Shown one piece after another: positions 45,720 to 57,583 of a stretch of DNA of 64,000 nucleotides. Made by a program: the position numbers and the translations under genes. The stretch's first letter is position 1. Each line of letters opens with the position of its first letter. The stretch is from Metallyticus violacea (Eukaryota; Arthropoda; Insecta; Mantodea; Metallyticidae), in assembly GCA_030762175.1 (NCBI GenBank), contig CM060831.1:83738001-83802000 (forward strand). Reading direction: 5' to 3'. The notes beneath the pieces were generated by a model. It searched no databases. It was not told where the DNA came from and worked only from the letters and a program-made list of their open reading frames with translations.

Positions 45720-46394
45720 ATGGCCGGAGCACAGAATGAAAATGAGGATCGTTTGAACTGGATAGAATTCTGTGATAGGCATGCTAAAATTGCAGCATCA
45801 GATTTTGCTAAAGCGTTTTGTAATTATGTCAGTGCAAATCTGCCTGAAAACGCAAGAAGTACAGTGTCACATCGTGATTTCGTGCGGAAGTTTGTGGACT
45901 GCTTTGTGGATCATTTTGAGGCAGAATTTACGAAAAAGAATCTAACGAATCATCACAAGGAGAAGATAGCAAACGGTAGCAACATGGTAATGTCAACTGC
46001 TAATGCTGGAGTAGGTAATGCTGCTCGTACCAATAGCCATGAAGAGTTTAGTGATTATTCTGAACATGAGGCGGATTCTCCTTCACCAAAGACTCATCAT
46101 AAACCATTTTTTCGCAGACTGTCCTTTAAAGGATTGAAAAAAGGAAAAGGTTTTTTTCATAAGCAGCATTCAGATGAGGTTGAACTGTCATCCCATCATC
46201 ATGACAAACATTCAAAACATGATAAACATTCCAAGACAAAGTTAGCTAAAATTGTAGTAGAGTGTAGAAAAGAAGGTATTGTTAACTTTTTAATGGGTGA
46301 GAACATAGATGGCACACAAAAGTGGGAAAAGTGTCGTTTAGCGTTAGTCAAAACTGTTGGTGGCTACATGCTAGAATTCTACTCTCCTCCCAAG
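45720..46394 (+). CDS. Lnk: SH2B-family adaptor (Lnk), first coding exon
   Basis: The start of an SH2B-family adaptor, orthologous to Drosophila Lnk. These cytoplasmic, membrane-recruited adaptors bind activated receptor kinases through SH2 and PH domains; fly Lnk promotes insulin-receptor signalling. The exon encodes 225 residues. Residues about 13-74 form the N-terminal dimerisation region (WIEFCDRHAKIAASDFAKAF, then FVRKFVDCFVDHF), rich in the Phe residues of the family's phenylalanine zipper. Residues 129-147 are basic (FFRRLSFKGLKKGKGFF) and 158-171 are a His/Lys run. The PH domain opens at about 176 (KIVVECRKEGIVNFL). The donor CAAG/GTAAGA gives phase 0; the frame read on into the intron is not coding. 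ATG at 45720 is chosen because an in-frame stop lies just upstream and the dimerisation motif follows closely. The SH2 domain lies beyond the window. Confidence 0.93.
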
Positions 46395-49300
46395 GTAAGA
46401 TACAAGTTTTGGAGAAGAATTAAGTTTATTGCAATACAGTGCATTTCTCAGTATGCCTTGCAGATAGAGGGATGCTTGTTTGTGTTCAAGAAAACTTTTT
46501 CATCATACAGATTTTAAACAGTGAAGTTTCCTTTATTTTGGTGGTAAACACATTAAGGTAGACAACAGACTAACATAATTATTAAGTACCAAATACTATT
46601 CTAGTATCAAGATCCAGTGTACTTATTGTATGCCCTTGGCCTCATATTCTGTATTCTATGTTACTATAGATTCCAGAATGTTGGATTTAAATGACCTTCT
46701 GCTTTGTCCAGTATGAAATAAAACAAACATACTGCTTGCATATAATGATTGAACACTTGATATTTGGTTCGAAAATATCATTTTGAAAGAAAAATATGTA
46801 ATAAAACATTAATTAAGATTAATAATTGGATCTTTCTAAAAGGTTATGGTAATGAAATGAATAGAATGTGGTGCACTGTGGTTGGGATGGACCAATTTTC
46901 ATTTACATTAAAAAGATAATATGTAAAACATTTAAAAAAAACTAGTTGTTACCATATCATACAACATTTTTAACTCTTCAGTTGTACCACGAGGGCAAAG
47001 CTCAATATTTTCACTGTTATTTTGCTCAGCAAGTGGTGCAGGGGTTATGCAGTAGCTTGACAGCTGCTAAACTGCAGTTCTTTTCAGTTTATTGCACATG
47101 TAAATAGAGAGAATTATGTCTTTCTGCATCTCCTTTCCCTAATTGGCTGAAGCTATTCACACTGTAAATGTACCTTGTCAAGCACATGGCAAAACCAGCA
47201 TTGTGCAGAAAATAAATGCAAGAAGTATAACCTAGAATTGCAAGCTGTGTTAACAAACAAACTGAATAATTTCTTTTTTTCTCCCCATTGCGCAAGGTTT
47301 AGTGATAAATGAATGTTGTAATCAAGTTGCATGTGCCCGTGTCATGAAGCAAGTTTTAATGTTAATCTAAGAAGTGACCTTTCACTTAACCTAGTTCATG
47401 ATAATGTATTGCATGCTGTGCTAATGAAACCAAAATTTTCCCGAGATTCTTTAAATATATAAGGATATATTATTAGTGTAAATGATGAACTACTATATAC
47501 CTAAAAAGCAGTTATGTGCCCATCAGCAACGTGAATGGCAAAAACCACCTGGTACTGCTGACATCCAGAGTAAGGTAAAGAGAAACGCCGTATAGTCAGT
47601 CGGATCTTAGCTCATTTTATATAAGGAACAATTTTTATCACATGAAAAAGTGTATCAATGCGTGCAGTTATATTATATAATTATGGGTACATAAGTCCAT
47701 GTCAAATCAACACAAGGTTTAAAACTCACTGTAATAAAATTTGGTATGCTGAATGCTGTGATATATGTAAAAAAAATTACCAAAACTTACATTGGTATGA
47801 TTTTTTAACTTTTTCAGAAAAAGAATGTGCGACATGCATCTTTTCAAAATTGATTTGTCACTTATTGAATTGAGCTACAAAGCTGGGCAAGCTCTCATTT
47901 TAAATATGTTTTATAGGCTTTCATATGAAGCTATAACTTCTTTAAAAATATATCTTTTTCAAAATTGCACCAAACTTTTGACTTTGATTTTCTCAAAAAA
48001 TTATATTTGAAAAAATCTCAGAATTTGTTCATATTGCTGTTAACAAATGACAGAGTGGAGAAGGAAAGAATGCAACAGACAGAATTTACAAATTGCAAAT
48101 TTAATTATAGTGCGGGCTTGTGCCTTTTGACTTTTTAAAGAACGCATAGGATTGTCCAAAATTTTGAATTAAATTCCAATTTTGTAGTTGAATCCCCAAA
48201 GTTTTATTTTGGGATTGTTTTGATGAATAATGCATATGCTAAATGTTAAACTTATGATTGAAACTTTAACAACAAATGAAGCAATTAAATACATACAAGG
48301 ATTACCTTGCAAAAGTGATTTGAATCCAGTATCAATTGATTGCATTCTGGAGGAATGTACACTATTTCCATAGACTGGAGAAATACAAAAACCATACTTG
48401 GAAGCATTTGATGAAAATGTGGGGAAAACTGTAACATTGTGACAATGGATTACTGTTGACAGGTATTCTTTGAAAACTGTAGAGAATAGTTCATTAATTT
48501 CTTTTATGACAAACTTTCTGTTTTGATTTGTCATGATTTTGTATCAAAACAACAAAATTCATCCTTGAATCATATTAAAAAATATCTCAAACATTCAGAA
48601 TTTGCTGTACAGCTTGATTTTGCAGAGTAGTATTCATTTTTCTTGCAGGTTGAGGCATCTAGCTATCATTGGGCAGGCACACAAGCTATAGTGCACTCAT
48701 TTGTGGTGTATTACAACTGAACATCTGAGTTGTATTATTTCTTAATGCCTTGGGCACAACTTGATAGCAGTCTACTGTTTCCTGACGTAATTAACAAACT
48801 TCTTGGAGGCCACAGTTAAAAATGAAATAAAAAAATGTATTTCATTTTTCTGATGGGTCAGTAGAACAACATAATACATTTTTTTTGCTAATTTATGCTT
48901 TCATAAAGAAGATTTTGGAATAGAGGTGAAGAGAACATCAGCAATTACTCCTGTGATGGAGTTGGCAGCATAGTGAAGCAATCACTGCAAGAATGAGTCT
49001 GCAACAACTGTATGATAATCACATCCATCACCACACTAGCTATTTGTGTAGACAAAGGAAATCATTCCAGAAATGTATTTTGATTTTTCTTCCCAAGAGG
49101 AACACATTCAAACATAGTATTTCTGAATGTTCAGTTCAAAAATACAGTAATAATAATAATAATATCTGGAACTCAAAAATACTATGCTTTCATACCTGCA
49201 GCATCTATAGCAAAAGTCGTTCAGAAAACTTTTTCCTGTTTCTACCTAATATGCTTTGAAACAAACAGTAACAATACTTTGCAAATTTTCCATTTATCAG

Positions 49301-49930
49301 CTTTAATGGGTGCGTAATAGCTGCCAATAGTAACAAGTGGTGCTTGCATTTGCTTCGAAGAAAGATGAAAGCAAATAAAGTAAAAGTAACATTCCCTTCA
49401 ACCAGCTTTCCATCAACAACTTTTTCACACTGCTGCAAGCTAGATATTCAGTGGAGCCTAATAGAGATATGCTGAATTGAGCTCGGTGACTCCAACAGGC
49501 AGATGTCATGCTGTTTCCAAAGAGTAAATGTGCAAGACCAATGAAACCTTCTACTACTTCCTACCCATGAAGCCACAATTATTTGTAATGATTATTCTTA
49601 TTTTATCAACAAATAGACTGTTAAAATCTTCACAAAAATAAAATATTCTTACTTTATATATTGTTAACTACAGTGTAAATGTGCATAAAAGGCAATGCTT
49701 TATGAAGATAAATCGAAAATATTAGCATGAGTTTGAACAGTGCTCGTTTTTTTTATGTGACACATTCCAAAGTAAATACTCTTGTAGCAATAAACCCATC
49801 ATGATTGCAGGGTAAAACCTTGGGGATTTGTTAAAAGTAATATGAATATTTGCAAATTGAGTCTTCTGGGTTGTAAGCCTGTGGTTCAATGGGATTCTTC
49901 CCATTCATCTTCCCAAACATCCACAACAGG
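46395..49930. other. Lnk intron 1, first part; mostly unassigned
   Basis: AT-rich. Near 48835-48990 the + strand shows fragments such as FSDGSVEQHN, NLCFHKEDFGI and DGVGSIVKQS, resembling a multicopy transposon-associated protein, but too broken to name. A minus-strand open frame at 48534-48169 is unrecognised. No exon was seen between the two PH-encoding exons. Confidence 0.4.
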
Positions 49931-49934
49931 GTAC

Positions 49935-50223
49935 TGCCACGGGTGGCCGAAGGTCATTAAGGCATGGACTCATAAGCGGGAGGTTTTGGGTTCGATTCCC
50001 ACCAGGAGTGTCCTCCCTGACTGGGTTTTTTTTTTTTTCCAGGTTTTCCTCAATCCTCATAAATGACATGCCGGGGAGGTACCTAAACTTTGGCCTGGAA
50101 CGTTTCCTTCCTTTAAAAAAAATATCCTTTCCCAATATATCATTTCAACTCATTTATCATCAGTGTCCACTACCTGTGGTGCAGCAGTAATAAAAATGGG
50201 TGTTAAACACTATTAAAAAAAAT
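49935..50223 (+). repeat. tRNA-derived SINE, family A
   Basis: The head is TGCCACGGGTGGCCGAAGGT with B box GGTTCGATTCCCACC. Body and tail are complete, ending GTGTTAAACACTATTAAAA. It lies in Lnk intron 1 in sense orientation. Confidence 0.92.
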
Positions 50224-50289
50224 TGACTGCAGTAAACATCAGTTATGTGCTCAACTTAATCTTCTTGGAGACAAGGCAGTGACTTACTC

Positions 50290-52100
50290 ATTAATTGAAA
50301 TTGTGGTGGTATATACTGGGGCTGCCTGTGGAACTGAGTGCTGATAGGTTAGCTTGGCTAAGAAGGCTGGGTCTAAGCTGGAGCTTGTGGGTGCTTCTAC
50401 AGGATGTTGGTTATTGATTCGCTCACATAATTTCTTTATCTGAGATTTTGTAAAGACAGACACCATGGTAAGTGCAGTTTCTGAGCTTCATCTTTCCTGT
50501 TAAAGTTGTTACTATGTGTGTAAATTTCAATTTGTTAAGACATGCCACTTTATTACTTTTGTTTTAACAGCAAAGTTAAGAATGTCCTTAATAAGTGAAA
50601 ATCTTTATACAAATGATCAACATTGGTTTCTAACTTATACTCCTGAACCATTAAGTTATATTCTGAAAAATCAAGCTTACATGTCAAAACACTAAAATGC
50701 TTTTCTAAACCATTTTGTGAACCCCTAACTTCATTGACCGCATATCTTCTATTGGCAAAAAATTAAGACAGGTCATAGCTTTTAACCCAAAAAAGTATAT
50801 CTGGTATTTACTGTTCCAGTTGTTTTTTTAGGGATTCAATTATGGAAAACACATCAACAGTCAACAATTTTTTTTCAAGGTGCCACAGTATTATAAATTT
50901 TTAGATAACTTTGAAAAAAGAACAATAGCAATGTGCTGTAGATACATGTTCATTACCATTTGGACATCCTGGAAAAACTTTTGTATAGATACAGGATAAT
51001 CATCCTCCAAATGATACAAAAATTTTATGGCAGGAAAGCATCAATGGCTGGATTCATACTTATCATCTTATGGGCACATTTCCCAGAATTTCCATGTATT
51101 CAATATCACAAAATTCAAAATGCTCCTTCAAACCCTTAACTATCTGTGAATTATAGGAAAAATAGTTATAGATATATAATTTAATAACAGAATCTTTCAA
51201 AATCAAAAGGATGAAATTTATCAATTGGAATTGTGAACTAAGCAACTTTAGTCGAATAATAATTATTTTTATTTCTTAATGTAAATACTAAATGTTTAGT
51301 CCCAAAGTTGACATTTGCACTATTAGCAGATTATGTTGCAATGCTGCTTAATTTAAGTTGTGCATGGTTAACCTGTCCTGAAGATGATTAACATAGCATT
51401 TGCAGTCTCATTACTATCATTATAACAATCTAATAGAAAAAATACAGCACTTTGTTGTAATCAAAATACCAATATCCTAGCATGTGTAATATTATTGACA
51501 ATTGAATACTTGACTTAAGGAATAAATTTATTAAAAAAAAACAATTTTCAGGATAATTGCTGTCCCTTTAGGGACAATTTAAAAAGTCTAAAATTCCGAA
51601 CAGGTGGCCACTCTTAACTAGCATACTGGATGCATCTGTTATCTCTTGTGCGGTTAGCTGGTATGTTCTTCCTATAGCTGTAGTTGCATCCAATTTGCAA
51701 AGAATGAACTTTCCTGGCATTATATCTGGTTTCCTAGGATAAAGAGAAGGATGCAATTGGTCCATCTAGATGTAAGGATATTTTAACTTCAAGCTCAACA
51801 GCATCTTTCGAAAGAATACATCTGTCATAGGCTCATGCTACAAAACCATTAATATTCTCAAAATGTACATTAATTCTGGGAGTGATTTTGATATGATGTA
51901 AAACAATTTCTTCGGTAGGTTCATCGAATTCCATTTGTAAAAATCTTTCCTCTTGCAGATATTCTTTATTTGTAATATACAAAAAAATTATTGTAGGAAT
52001 GTTTGCTCTCCTCCACTCAAACATTTGTTGAGGTATGATGATTTGATTTGAGAGAGAGTTTTGAAGACAGCCATGCTGCAAGCCTCTTAATTATACTTCC
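50290..52100 (-). mobile_element. hAT-like transposase remnant
   Basis: The minus strand holds scattered blocks of a family resembling ZMYM/hAT transposase-like proteins: KGLKEHFEFCDIEYMEILGN (about 51070-51140), a CFPAIKFLYHLEDDYPVSIQ-like tract after a break (about 50975-51045), and LKKQLEQ (about 50810). Two upstream frames (52081-51833, 51765-51568) run in the same direction and may be its N-terminal part, though I do not recognise their domains. Antisense in Lnk intron 1. Confidence 0.5.
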
Positions 52101-52820
52101 AACAACATCAGAAACTCCTTTTGTATGTACAGTGATATAAAATGCCACTCTGCCTTAATGCCTTGGAAACTGTTCTTCTGGTCCAATTTATAAAGCTTAT
52201 ACACTTTTTATATTGGGTGCTGGACCACCATAAAAACAAAATATCATTTTCAGGTTTGGGAGCAATTTTGTTTTCAAATGAACAAGTTTTCTTTGGAAGC
52301 CATGAATAAATACTATGTCATATTTCGTACATTCTAAGATTAAACAAAAGTCTTATGTTTTGGTTCATGATTTCCTTTGTAGTGCACTACAAATGGATCA
52401 CAGCTGCATTTGAGACAGAGTTTCAATTTTAACAATACATAAACATTCTTATAAAATCACAGGCATCAATTTGCGTACAGTACAGTTATAAGCATAATTC
52501 AAACAATGTTACATTCACATTACAAACATTTTAAATTCAGTAAACACTCAAAAGTATGACCATTTACTTCAACCCATTTCTGAAAACGAGCTTCAAAAGA
52601 TTGATGAACACTTCTCAACATTTTTTCACTGATTCTTGGACAGACATTCCAAGTTTGTAGATTATCAGATGTAGTTGGTACTTCAACAACTTTAACCCTA
52701 ATGTATCCCCATAAGAAAAAGTCTAAAGAGGTCAGATCTGGGGAGCAGGCAGGTCAATGGAAGGTTTTCTACATTCTATCCATCGACCAGGATAATCTCT
52801 CTTTAATTTTCTCTAGCTGA

Positions 52821-53120
52821 TTTTTTTTTTTTTTAATGAATTATTTATGGATGCTCTTTAACAGTGAGGTCATCAGCGTCCCATTCAACTCAGGGCGTGA
52901 AACGGCCGACAAATTTTGCTCAGAGGCCTCTCTTTCAGACTTGAGGTTCTTTTTCGTGCCGTAAATGTACGACACGGGACCCACGGCTTTACTTCCCTTC
53001 TGAAGGAAGCCATACTTAGGATTTTTACGCCCCGAAAAAATCCATCGGTACTGGCCGGGTTCGAACCCGCGATCTTGGGTTTAGGAGGCAAATATGGTAA
53101 CCACTACACCACCAGGACCG
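52821..53120 (-). repeat. tRNA-derived SINE, family B, nested in the transposase
   Basis: The reverse strand has head CGGTCCTGGTGGTGTAGTGG, anticodon-loop region CCTCCTAAACC, B box GGGTTCGAACCCGGCC, complete body, and a tail ending in an A run. Similar bases (TTCTCTAGCTGA left, TTCTCGACTGA right) flank it, an imperfect target-site duplication. Confidence 0.9.
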
Positions 53121-53697
53121 ACTTCTCGACTGAGTAATGAGATGGACAACCATCGTGTTGATACCACATTGCAGCCCAGTCCACAAGGGACACATCTTCA
53201 AGCATCACTGGAAGTTCTCAATCCAAAAAAAAATTGTATTTTTGCCCATTAAGTTGACTTTCAATGAAGCATGGTCCAAATTCCAAAATGCCACACCAAA
53301 CATTCACACTCCATTGCCTGTGTTACTCTGCTTCCTGTAACCATCTTGGATTTTCCACTGCCCATGCATGTTATGTCATTTGTTGATTTCTTTAAGAATT
53401 GCCATGTTGCCACCAGTTTTTATCCTAGATGATTCACTACTTTAATTCTGCTGATAGATACATCATTAAAAGTGATCACAGCATCCAGGACACAGTCTTA
53501 AAGTGGTAGCACACATTTTGGGGATGCATTCCCATATTACATTATGAAAACTTTGTTTGGGTTTTAAGACTGTCCAAGCAAACACTTCTCTAAAAGTTCC
53601 TCTTTACAGTGATCCCTAAAGACTGACTTTTTTGTAAATAGCACTGCTTCAGGCAGATAATGTATGTGCTCCTTTTCCAGACCTCCAAGGACTGTGC

Positions 53698-53962
53698 CAT
53701 ACTTGCCTCCTACACCCAAGAACGCGGGTTCGAACCCGGCCAGGACCGATGGATTTTTTCGGGCGTAAAAATCCTAAGTATGGCTTCCTTCGGAAGGGAA
53801 GTAAAGCCGTGGGTCCCGTGTCGTACGTTACGGCACGATATAGAACCTCAAGCCTGAAAGAGAGGCCTCTGAGCAAAATTTGTCGGCCGTTTCACGCCCT
53901 GAGTTGAATGGGATGCTGATGACCTGCGATGTTAAAGAGCGTCCATAAATAAATCAATCAAT
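53698..53962 (+). repeat. SINE family B, slightly 5'-truncated, with target-site duplication
   Basis: Starts within the tRNA head at CATACTTGCCTCC and runs to the tail CATAAATAAATCAATCAAT. The 12-mer CAAGGACTGTGC flanks it exactly at 53686-53697 and 53963-53974. Sequence is close to consensus. Confidence 0.95.
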
Positions 53963-54334
53963 CAAGGACTGTGCGTGTCAATAACCGCACCATGTATCAG
54001 GATCTACAGGACAAACCAGATGTGGGGAAGAGTCAATGGACATATGAAAGTACTTTGCCCAGTGTACTTCATTTCTCTGACAGTAGTCTTTGCAATTTTT
54101 CTAATTGTCATAATGGAGCTGGAGAACTTCAATTTCTGGATCTGTGTGTCTGCATGGACCAAAAATTGGTTTTCCATCTGATGATAGTTTTCCTGCCAAT
54201 GGTTTCTTCAAGCTTGAGAAATGGCATCCCATTTTCTTCTGTATATGGCCTATACATTCTAATTAATTTGTCCATCAGATTAGTGCCATCTATATTTTCT
54301 TTCAAAATACTTTAAAAATGTACCATCATATTTC

Positions 54335-55025
54335 AAGGAGAATTAACCACACAACTTACTATTGCAACTGTCAATGTGGTGTTTTTGTTGTAAATATGGC
54401 AAGTGTGCCACATTTTTAAATATAAAATATAAAATCCTTTGATATTGAATTGACAAAATAATGTATATATATTGTTGAAAAGCTGAAACTTTCTACTTTT
54501 TTTAAGACAAAAAACAAAAAAATAATTTTTTCAGCCCATCTAATTACTCAGTCTGCTTGAATGAACAATTCAGTGTACACTTCAGTCAAGGTGAAAAAAC
54601 ATAATTTTATAGTAAATTTTGGAAAGACTTCTTATTCATAAATTGTGGCTTCTCAAAGTTACTTACAGTAGTTACTGGAAGCAGCGAAATGAATATTCTG
54701 CTGCCATTATCTCTAAATCTTGCTGGTATTCTTTTGCTCACAGTTTCTTCTTTTGATAGTATTAGATAATAAATGGAAATGCAAAGTGTTAATAAAAATC
54801 ATGAATTTTAAATGACTGTGTTATAATACATTCCATCCATAAATCATACTTTCCACTGTCCATTGTTTGAATTTTATCATTGGTATGATATACAAGTAGA
54901 TAATTTCTTTCATTTGCTTCTTCAAATTATGGTAAAGGAAGAACCTTTCTCCTCCTTAAGAATTTCTGTTAAATCTTTTAGACCATCTGGATTTCTTGGA
55001 AGTGTGCTTGCCACTCTCTCCTCAT
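54335..55025. other. Lnk intron sequence, nothing recognised
   Basis: AT-rich; no repeat family or exon seen. Confidence 0.4.
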
Positions 55026-55029
55026 TGTT

Positions 55030-55328
55030 TATTTTGTTGATTTGGTTAATTTACAGATGCTCTTTAACACCTCAGGTCATCAGCATTCCATTCATTTCAG
55101 GGCCTGAAACAGCCAATAAATTTTGCTCAGAAGTTTCTTCTTTCAGGCATGAGGTTCTTTTTCGTGCCATAAATCCTAATAAGGGACCCATAGCTTTACT
55201 TCCCTTCTGAAGGAAGCCATACTTAGGATTTTTATGCCTGAAAAAATCTCTCAATCCTGGCCGGGACTGAACCTGCAATCTTGGGTTTACAAGACAAGTA
55301 TGGATACCAGTAGATCACCAGAATCGAC
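55030..55328 (-). repeat. tRNA-derived SINE, family B, minus strand
   Basis: The reverse strand starts near GTCGATTCTGGTGATCTACT and continues through CCAAGATTGCAGGTTCAGTC. Body and tail (AATTAACCAAATCAAC) are complete. More diverged than the copy at 53698. Confidence 0.88.
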
Positions 55329-55329
55329 A

Positions 55330-56290
55330 CTTCTTGTTCATGTTAATGCTGTTTATCATAGATGTGATAAAATGGCTTGGCCTTATGAATCCTTAATATA
55401 ATGATAGGTTCTTCTGAATTTTATGCAACTAGCCTCAACATGTTTTCAGCTAATTTTTTTTAACTGTTATGAGCTCTTACATCAGAAGCAAGGAAGGATG
55501 AAGTAACTAAATAAAATGTGTATATGTCAAAAGACAAATCTATCAAAGGCATTAGGTAAAATATCAGCAGGACAGTTGTCAGTATATGATGTATAACTTA
55601 GCAAAGTTTATATGTCAGATATTTGTAGGTCAAATATAGAATATAGAATGTCAAATGGCATGTAGCCACAAGAACTACCATGTTCTCTACACTGCATCAA
55701 AAACACTGTTTATGTTGTTATGGATGATGATAAAAAATCTGAAATACTCCATCCTGGTACCTTGTTTCCTATACCGGGATGTATATTGCAAACATTTACT
55801 CTTTATTTCTAAATTACCAAATTACATTATACATTATTATTTTTTGGATAATACCTATACCTAGGTTACAATTAGAAATGTACTAAAATAATAAAAATAA
55901 CAAATTTGATAAATAACAAAATTACATTCCCTTCAACTATTTCCTAATTGCTGGAAACCAGTTACTACTTCTACTTAATCTTTAACTCAAACAATTTTTC
56001 ACCGGTATCTGGTAGAAACTACTGGTGACCAGCATGTTTCTTACATACTTTTACTTTACTACTTATAAGTATCTATTCCTGTCTATATTTGTATAAAACT
56101 ATATATTATTTTCCATATTATATCATGTTATCTTTCTATATTATATCATCATTATAAATATATTAGTGTAATTTTCATATTTATATCTTATATTAGCCAA
56201 TTTTAACAAAGCTAATTATATTCTTTGTTTGCAAATCTAATTGACATTTATCAATGCAAAATTTATTGTACCAATTCATTACTTTGGCAT
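55330..56290. other. Lnk intron sequence, nothing recognised
   Basis: AT-rich; no exon or repeat family. Confidence 0.4.
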
Positions 56291-56760
56291 TCTTCTTCTT
56301 CTTCTTCTTCTTCTTCTTCTTCTTCTTCTTCTTCTTCTTCTTCTTCTTCTTCTTCTCCTCCTCCTCCTCCTCCTCCTCCTTCATCTTCTTCTCCTTCTTC
56401 ATCTCCTCCTCCTCCTCCTCCTTCTTCTCCTTCTTCATCTCCTCCTCCTCCTCCTCCTCCTCCTCCTCCTCCTTCTTCTTCTTCTTCTTCTTCTTCTTCT
56501 TCTTCTCCTTCTTCTTCTCCTTCTTCTTCTCCTTCTTCATCTTCTTCTCCTCCTCCTCCTCCTCCTCCTTCTTCTTCTTCTTCTTCTTCTTCTTCTTCTC
56601 CTCCTGCTCCTCCTGCTCCTCCTCCTCCTCCTCCTGCTGCTGCTGCTCCTCCTGCTCTTCCTGCTCCTCCCCCCTCCTCCTGCTCCTCCCCTGCGCCTCC
56701 TCCTCCCCCTCCTCCTCCTCCTTCTTCTTCTTCTTCTTCTTCTTCTTCTTCTTCTTCTTC
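56291..56760. repeat. 470-bp polypyrimidine tract (TTC/TCC with some CTG units)
   Basis: Almost uninterrupted TTC, TCC and CTC triplets on the + strand, with a few GCT and ATC units (for example around 56606-56660). The complementary strand is pure purine over long stretches. Long homopolymer-like open frames in all frames here are artefacts of the triplet repeat. It lies in Lnk intron 1, about 640 bp before the next exon. Confidence 0.97.
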
Positions 56761-56769
56761 CAATCACTT

Positions 56770-57396
56770 TACCCTCATCTCATTCTATATGCATAATACT
56801 GTTTTATATCCTTTAAAATTTCCCTTTTGCTGCTCCTCTACATGTTGTTATGGAAAGTAGTTCCTATTTAAGACTATGTCAGGTGCTACTGCATGATTAC
56901 TCAAAATATTAAATTTTATCCTTAGATTAATGCTGCTGAAAAAATGGTACCACTAGTTTATTAAGTTTTATTTGTGACAAAATAAATGTATAGCAAACTG
57001 GTCATTTTCAGTGTGAGTGCATTGTTCATATTCAGGGGATGTGTTAAAAGTTATGTATTCCAAATTATGTTGCATTTTATAATTAAAAGAACCAACAAAT
57101 ATTGGAATTAAAAGGGAACACAGTAAATGCAGAATGATACAAATATATTGCAGAATGAAGCATATAAATGACATATTTATTGCTATAATATCAAAATAAC
57201 AAAAATTGAATATTTTTGTTCTAGCATCTAAACAAATTGTAATTTGGATTTCATGTTCATTTTATCTTTTTTCTCATTTGATGGTCAGTTTGGAAGCATT
57301 CACTGTATTTGTTTACACTGTAGGCTAGTGCTAATAATTTGTCTTGACATATTTTTATTGTATGTGGAGAAATAAATGAATGCAAAACATTTTCAG
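56770..57396. other. Lnk intron end, nothing recognised
   Basis: AT-rich. It ends in a CATTTTCAG acceptor at 57388-57396. Confidence 0.5.
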
Positions 57397-57498
57397 GCAG
57401 TGAAACCAAAGAGTGGAGTTTTCTGCTTTTTGATCAGTGAAGCAAGAGAAACCACAGCTTTGGAAATGCCAGACCATGAGAACACCTTTGTTTTGAAG
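57397..57498 (+). CDS. Lnk: Lnk, second coding exon (PH domain, middle)
   Basis: 102 bp, 34 codons, phase 0 at both ends (acceptor TTTTCAG, donor AAG/GTAAAC). It encodes AVKPKSGVFCFLISEARETT and on to a FVLK end: the middle beta strands of the PH domain, residues 226-259 of the visible protein. The V(K)PK(S)GVxC and I(S)EAR(E)TTALEMPD motifs are diagnostic of SH2B-family PH domains. Confidence 0.93.
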
Positions 57499-57583
57499 GT
57501 AAACACATTTCATTCTTTATAAACAAGTAAATGGATTATTTTGAATTAAATCTTCAGGTTTAACCTAATCATCATGTTTTCAG

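Larger units (their letters stand above)
52480..54330 (-). mobile_element. Mariner-like transposase remnant with two SINEs inside
   Basis: Reading leftward on the minus strand: an N-terminal patch near 54010-54310 with shifts, then WSVNVWCGILEFGPCFIESQ (about 53245-53310) followed by LNGQKYNFFL, ELPVMLEDVSLVDWAAMWYQ and HDGCPSHYS (about 53130-53215), carrying the second catalytic Asp. After the SINE gap comes PDLTSLDFFLWGYIRVKVVE (about 52685-52745) with the third Asp and EVPTTSDNLQTW. These are the blocks of an abundant insect Tc1/mariner-superfamily transposase. The frame resumes cleanly on both sides of the SINE at 52821-53120. Confidence 0.75.

Noticed and set aside
46395..46517. Read-through of the Lnk first exon into a 265-residue protein
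   Set aside because: A canonical GTAAGA donor at 46395 and clean in-phase continuation of the PH domain at 57397 show this is intron.
53041..53120. Possible tRNA gene (A box, B box and paired ends)
   Set aside because: The head is continuous with the SINE family B body and is repeated about ten times with mutations; the mismatched anticodon stem argues against a working tRNA.
56193..56860. Very long open frames of poly-Leu, poly-Ser/Pro, poly-Glu and poly-Phe
   Set aside because: They exist in every frame because the DNA is a TTC/TCC triplet repeat. No start context, splice signals or flanking protein similarity.
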